Assembly (NCBI GenBank): GCA_965279655.1
Contig: OZ257255.1
Location: 2,480,001 to 2,544,000, forward strand
Reading direction: 5' to 3'
DNA length: 64,000 nt
DNA from: SCTM01 sp965279655
Lineage (GTDB): Bacteria > Pseudomonadota > Alphaproteobacteria > Rhodospirillales > Rhodospirillaceae
Shown here piece after piece: positions 61,113 through 64,000 of the stretch (its first letter is position 1; the number at the start of each line of letters is the position of its first letter). The notes beneath the pieces are model-generated. The model had not been told where the DNA came from. It saw only the letters and a list, made by a program, of their open reading frames with translations, and did not search any database. The translations under genes were made by a program, and so were the position numbers.

Positions 61113-61892
61113 CTATTTTTCGGGGACGCTCGATTTTTCCTGAAACACCGAGGGGCCGAGCAAGCGGCGGAACTCGGATCGGACCTGTCCATAGCACTCG
61201 CAAGCGGCATCCTGCAGGCCGCGGGAATTGATGACGCGCACGCCGCCTTTTTCAGCGGCGATGAAGCCGGCTTTCTTCAGCACGTTGAGATCTTCCGTCA
61301 CGCCGCTGCGGCGGACACCGAGCATCGTCGCCAGCAATTCGTGGGTGAGCGCGAGGTGGTCCGATTCCACGCAGTCCGCGCCCATCGCCAGCCAGCGCGC
61401 GAGCCGCTGGCGCACCGTATGCTGGCCGTTGCAGACGACGGACTGGGCGACTTGGGAGAACAGCGCCTGGACGTAGCGGAACAACAGGTCGCGCAGCGCG
61501 GGACGCAAGGCCACCTCGATGCGCAAGGTTTCGGCTTTCATGCGCAAGCTCATCCCGGAGATCTGCACGATCGCTTCATGGGAGAACGCCGATGCGCCGA
61601 GCGGGACCATGGCGCCCACCATGCCCTCGCGCCCGATGATGCCGGTCTCGGTGTATTTGCCGTTCGCGAGCAGCTGGACGAGGGAGACGAGTCCCTCGGA
61701 GACGAAGTAGACGTACTTCACCGGCACGTTGGGGCGCAGCAACGTGACGCCCTTCTTGAGCGGATAGGGTTCGAGGTGCGGCTCCAATGCCGCGTAATCC
61801 GCTTCCATCAGCAATGCCAGGAGGCGATTGCCGGGAGTACGGGGGGGCCGGGCCAGTCGCGTTGTCGAAATACGGCGGGGTGAGCGCGGCAT
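61113..61892 (-). CDS. CRP/FNR-family transcription regulator, paralogue 3
   Basis: A 259-aa protein of the same type with a longer basic N-terminus ('PRSPRRISTTRLARPPRTPG'). Barrel 'VKYVYFVSEGLVSLVQLLAN', 'ETGIIGREGMVGAMVPLG'; winged helix 'ATMLGVRRSGVTEDLNVLKK'. The recognition helix differs slightly (RRSGVT) from the other two. Two palindromic sites lie 49-105 bases upstream, shared with the divergent receiver gene at 62190. Confidence 0.88.
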   Translation of the reverse strand: MPRSPRRISTTRLARPPRTPGNRLLALLMEADYAALEPHLEPYPLKKGVTLLRPNVPVKYVYFVSEGLVSLVQLLANGKYTETGIIGREGMVGAMVPLGASAFSHEAIVQISGMSLRMKAETLRIEVALRPALRDLLFRYVQALFSQVAQSVVCNGQHTVRQRLARWLAMGADCVESDHLALTHELLATMLGVRRSGVTEDLNVLKKAGFIAAEKGGVRVINSRGLQDAACECYGQVRSEFRRLLGPSVFQEKSSVPEK

Positions 61893-61940
61893 GATGATGC
61901 ACCTACTGCCCCGATTCTAAGCGAAGCCAACATACGAGGA

Positions 61941-61956
61941 TGTACGGTTGCGTACA
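61941..61956. promoter_or_regulatory. TGTAC-N6-GTACA palindrome, site 5
   Basis: TGTACGGTTGCGTACA, both arms perfect. It is 49 bases upstream of the third CRP/FNR-like gene and in the region shared with the rightward receiver gene. Confidence 0.75.
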
Positions 61957-61981
61957 ACGTCGGGTGAGGTTTCCCGGATTT

Positions 61982-61997
61982 TGTGCGCTACCGTACA
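61982..61997. promoter_or_regulatory. TGTAC-N6-GTACA palindrome, site 6 (one mismatch)
   Basis: TGTGCGCTACCGTACA: right arm perfect, left arm with one change. Its centre is 41 bases from site 5. Confidence 0.6.
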
Positions 61998-62189
61998 GTC
62001 CGTTCCGGCTTGTCGCGCGAGGCTTTCGTTGCGAGTCGATGTCCCGTCCGGGACGCTGCAAGGGGTCACGTTTTTCTCTAGGGGGCGCGCCGCGCGGGTA
62101 AGGCAGACGACTGCGATCTGCCATCGCGTTACGTCTCGCCGCTGACGGCGCCGCGCGTCGTATTCGAAGTGCGCTTGAGGAAATAGCCG

Positions 62190-62633
62190 ATGCTTAAGGT
62201 CCTGATCGCAGAGGACGACCTGCAGATCGCCGACATGATCGAAGACGTGCTCACGGAGAACGGCTACGACGTGTGCGGAATCGCGACCACCGTCGCCGCC
62301 GCGGTCGCCCTGATTCAGGTGTGCAAACCGGATCTCGCGGTCGTCGACGTGCGGCTCGCCGACGGTGGACTCGGCACCGAAATCGCCACCCAAATAGGCG
62401 GGCTCGGCACGCTGGGCGTCTTGTATGCCACGGGCAATCGCGCGCAGGTCGTACTGTCGGCGGCCAACGGTCACGCGAGCATCACCAAGCCGTACCGCGA
62501 GACCGACCTGTTGCGCGGCCTTCAACTGGTCTCGGAAATTCTCGCCTCCGGCACGGCATCCCCGCCGTATCCGCGCGGGTTCCAGGTGCTGCCCGGCGTC
62601 CTGAAGGTCAAAGGGAACGGCACACATGGGTAG
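62190..62633 (+). CDS. Single-domain response regulator paired with the HWE-type kinase
   Basis: A 147-aa receiver domain: D9-D10 in 'VLIAEDDLQIADM', phosphoacceptor D53 in 'LAVVDVRLADGG', Thr in 'LYATGN' and Lys in 'SITKPY'. The form 'GTEIATQIGGLGTLGVLYAT' is like receiver proteins that go with HWE kinases in Alphaproteobacteria. It overlaps the kinase gene by 8 bases, so the two form a two-component unit without a DNA-binding output. Confidence 0.9.
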   Translation: MLKVLIAEDDLQIADMIEDVLTENGYDVCGIATTVAAAVALIQVCKPDLAVVDVRLADGGLGTEIATQIGGLGTLGVLYATGNRAQVVLSAANGHASITKPYRETDLLRGLQLVSEILASGTASPPYPRGFQVLPGVLKVKGNGTHG

Positions 62634-63825
62634 CGACGCCGCCATGGTCCGGAAGCTTCTGCGGCAGCAGGCGGCGGTCGCCAGCTTCGGCAGCTTCGCG
62701 CTGCGCGAAAACGATCTGATGACAATCCTGACGGAAGCGGCACGGGTTTGCGCCGATGGTCTCGACGTGCCGTTCTCGAAGGTGTGCCGATACCGCGCCG
62801 CCGAGAACGACCTCCTGATCGAAGCCGGATACGGCTGGAAGGCGGGCGTCGTCGGGCACGTGGTTTCACGGGCCGACGATAGTTCGCCCCAAGGCCTCGC
62901 CTTCATCACCGGCAAGCCGTCGATCTGCGACGACTTGCGCGATGAAGCACGCTTCAAGCTGCCGGCCTTCTATGCCGAGCATGGGATCATCTCGACCATC
63001 GATGTCGTGATCAATGGCAACGGTCGGCCCTATGGCGTGCTGGAGATCGACAGCGACAAGCAGCACAACTACGACCAGCACGATATCGATTTCCTGACCG
63101 GCTTCGCCAATGTCCTGGCCGAAGCGGTCGCGACATCCGTGCGGACGTTGGCGCTCGAGACCATGAACGCGGAAAAAGATCGGCTGCTGGAGGAGAAGGA
63201 TCGGCTGCTGGACCAAAAGAAGGTTCTGGCGGAAGAACTCCAGCACCGGGTGCGCAATAATCTTCAGCTGGTCTACAGCATGCTGCGCAAACAACTCCGC
63301 GACACCCCGGATGAATCCGGGCAACGGGGCCTCAAGGCGATTGGCCGGAGGGTTTCGGCCCTCGCGCAGGTTTACGATCACTTGCTTGGCACCGAGATGA
63401 ATCGCATGAGCGATTTCGGGAGCTATGTGAAATCGTTGTGCGCCCACCTCGCGGAGATGCAGGGACTGGCGGGCGGCGAGATCACGCTGCGGTGCGAGAC
63501 CGACTCACTCGTCCTCGACCTCGATACGGTGACCGCGCTGGGAATCGTGCTGACGGAACTTGTCACCAATAGCTATGACCACGCGTTCCCATCCGGTAAA
63601 GGTGCGACGACGGTGTCCGTGCGCAACGCCGTGGGAGACGACCCGATGGCGACAATGACGATCAGCGACAACGGCAAGGGCTTCATCGCGCAGGCGAACA
63701 GCAAGCGGCATGGCCTCGGCCTGGTGCAGCGGCTGATGGAGCAAATCCACGGCAACGCGAGGGTCGCGTCCGATCAGGGTACGGTGTGGACCATTCGGTT
63801 CCCCGTCGCGGCGGCCGCGGCGTAG
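62626..63825 (+). CDS. GAF-domain sensor histidine kinase (HisKA_2/HWE type)
   Basis: A 399-aa soluble kinase. Order: N-terminal GAF domain at about residues 30-170 ('LEIDSDKQHNYDQHDIDFL'), a short coiled coil with a repeated 'EKDRLLEEKDRLLDQK' at 183-198, the dimerisation helix with phospho-His H207 in 'EELQHRVRNNLQLV', and a C-terminal ATPase domain with 'LTELVTNSYDHAF' and 'ISDNGKGF'. No membrane segment, so it senses a cytoplasmic signal. It overlaps its receiver partner upstream. Confidence 0.92.
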   Translation: MGSDAAMVRKLLRQQAAVASFGSFALRENDLMTILTEAARVCADGLDVPFSKVCRYRAAENDLLIEAGYGWKAGVVGHVVSRADDSSPQGLAFITGKPSICDDLRDEARFKLPAFYAEHGIISTIDVVINGNGRPYGVLEIDSDKQHNYDQHDIDFLTGFANVLAEAVATSVRTLALETMNAEKDRLLEEKDRLLDQKKVLAEELQHRVRNNLQLVYSMLRKQLRDTPDESGQRGLKAIGRRVSALAQVYDHLLGTEMNRMSDFGSYVKSLCAHLAEMQGLAGGEITLRCETDSLVLDLDTVTALGIVLTELVTNSYDHAFPSGKGATTVSVRNAVGDDPMATMTISDNGKGFIAQANSKRHGLGLVQRLMEQIHGNARVASDQGTVWTIRFPVAAAAA

Positions 63826-63831
63826 CCAGCC

Positions 63832-64000
63832 ATGACGGATACGCTGCCCGAAGGTCTCACGGCCTATAAGCGGACGCCTGAATTCGATCAGGAGAGCGTA
63901 CCGGCCGGACTGCGGCGCGAGCACCGCACCAAAGCGGGTGTGTGGGGACTCATCCGCGTGCTGGAAGGCAAATTGCTCTACCGGATTCTGTCGCCCCCGC
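63832..64000 (+). CDS. DUF1971/TehB-type protein (5' part)
   Basis: The window ends inside this gene; 56 codons are present. 'LPEGLTAYKRTPEFDQESVP' and 'HRTKAGVWGLIRVLEGKLLY' match the small N-terminal DUF1971 domain also found in tellurite-resistance TehB proteins. Whether a methyltransferase domain follows cannot be seen. It starts 6 bases after the kinase stop, so it may be co-transcribed with it. Confidence 0.75.
   Translation, partial: MTDTLPEGLTAYKRTPEFDQESVPAGLRREHRTKAGVWGLIRVLEGKLLYRILSPP

Noticed and set aside
61917..62957. A minus-strand frame opposite the HWE-type kinase and its receiver
   Set aside because: Arg/Ser-rich shadow; the plus strand holds two overlapping genes with clear domains.

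Overview
The window is about 64 kb of high-GC chromosome from an alphaproteobacterium. The evidence is the gene order murF-mraY-murD-ftsW-murG-murC-murB-ddl-ftsQ-ftsA-ftsZ-lpxC-bamD-recN-ligA, together with several family types frequent in that class: an HWE-type kinase, DUF2336, DUF3606 and DUF6481 proteins, and a FixJ-like regulator. The species cannot be read from the sequence. I see no rRNA, tRNA, CRISPR array or insertion sequence.

1-17260 is a division and cell-wall cluster. murF (cut by the window edge) through ftsQ are packed with stop/start overlaps or gaps of a few bases. They are followed by ftsA, ftsZ with a hairpin terminator, lpxC, bamD and recN. 17271-20237 is a compositionally distinct three-gene block on the same strand: ligA, a SWIM zinc-finger miniprotein and an unrecognised protein. 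It is visibly poorer in GC than both flanks.

20240-33617 is mixed accessory and housekeeping: a Tat-lipoprotein SDR, an ECF sigma factor, a DUF6481 protein with a structured leader, two M24 peptidases, prmA, a dienelactone hydrolase, a two-gene module of unknown function (28200-29423), a membrane protein, a hydrolase fused to a membrane domain, and a type-B carboxylesterase. A 37-nt element occurs twice, upstream of two leftward genes.

33663-35594 is a compact nitric-oxide defence operon: nsrR, a truncated haemoglobin and a [2Fe-2S]/FAD/NAD reductase. In front of nsrR lie a near-perfect NsrR-like palindrome and a perfect FNR-type box. Next come an alpha/beta-hydrolase-fold protein without its nucleophile or histidine, then uvrD, metF, mlaA-mlaC, ppc, a molybdenum hydroxylase large subunit, ettA, a DUF2336 protein, a class III CoA-transferase, a DUF5681 pair and small enzymes.

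54261-63825 is dense in signalling genes: three CRP/FNR-family paralogues, four receiver proteins (one degenerate, one FixJ-like), an ECF sigma factor coupled to a DUF3606 gene, a ribbon-helix-helix protein and a GAF/HWE-type histidine kinase, plus a PEP-CTERM protein and a hydrophilic low-complexity protein. A palindrome TGTACG-N4-CGTACA (TGTAC-N6-GTACA, the half-site geometry of CRP sites) lies upstream of all three CRP/FNR-like genes and, in weaker form, upstream of the FixJ-like regulator. This suggests a self-wired regulatory circuit and is the most interesting signal in the window. The window ends inside a DUF1971/TehB-type gene.
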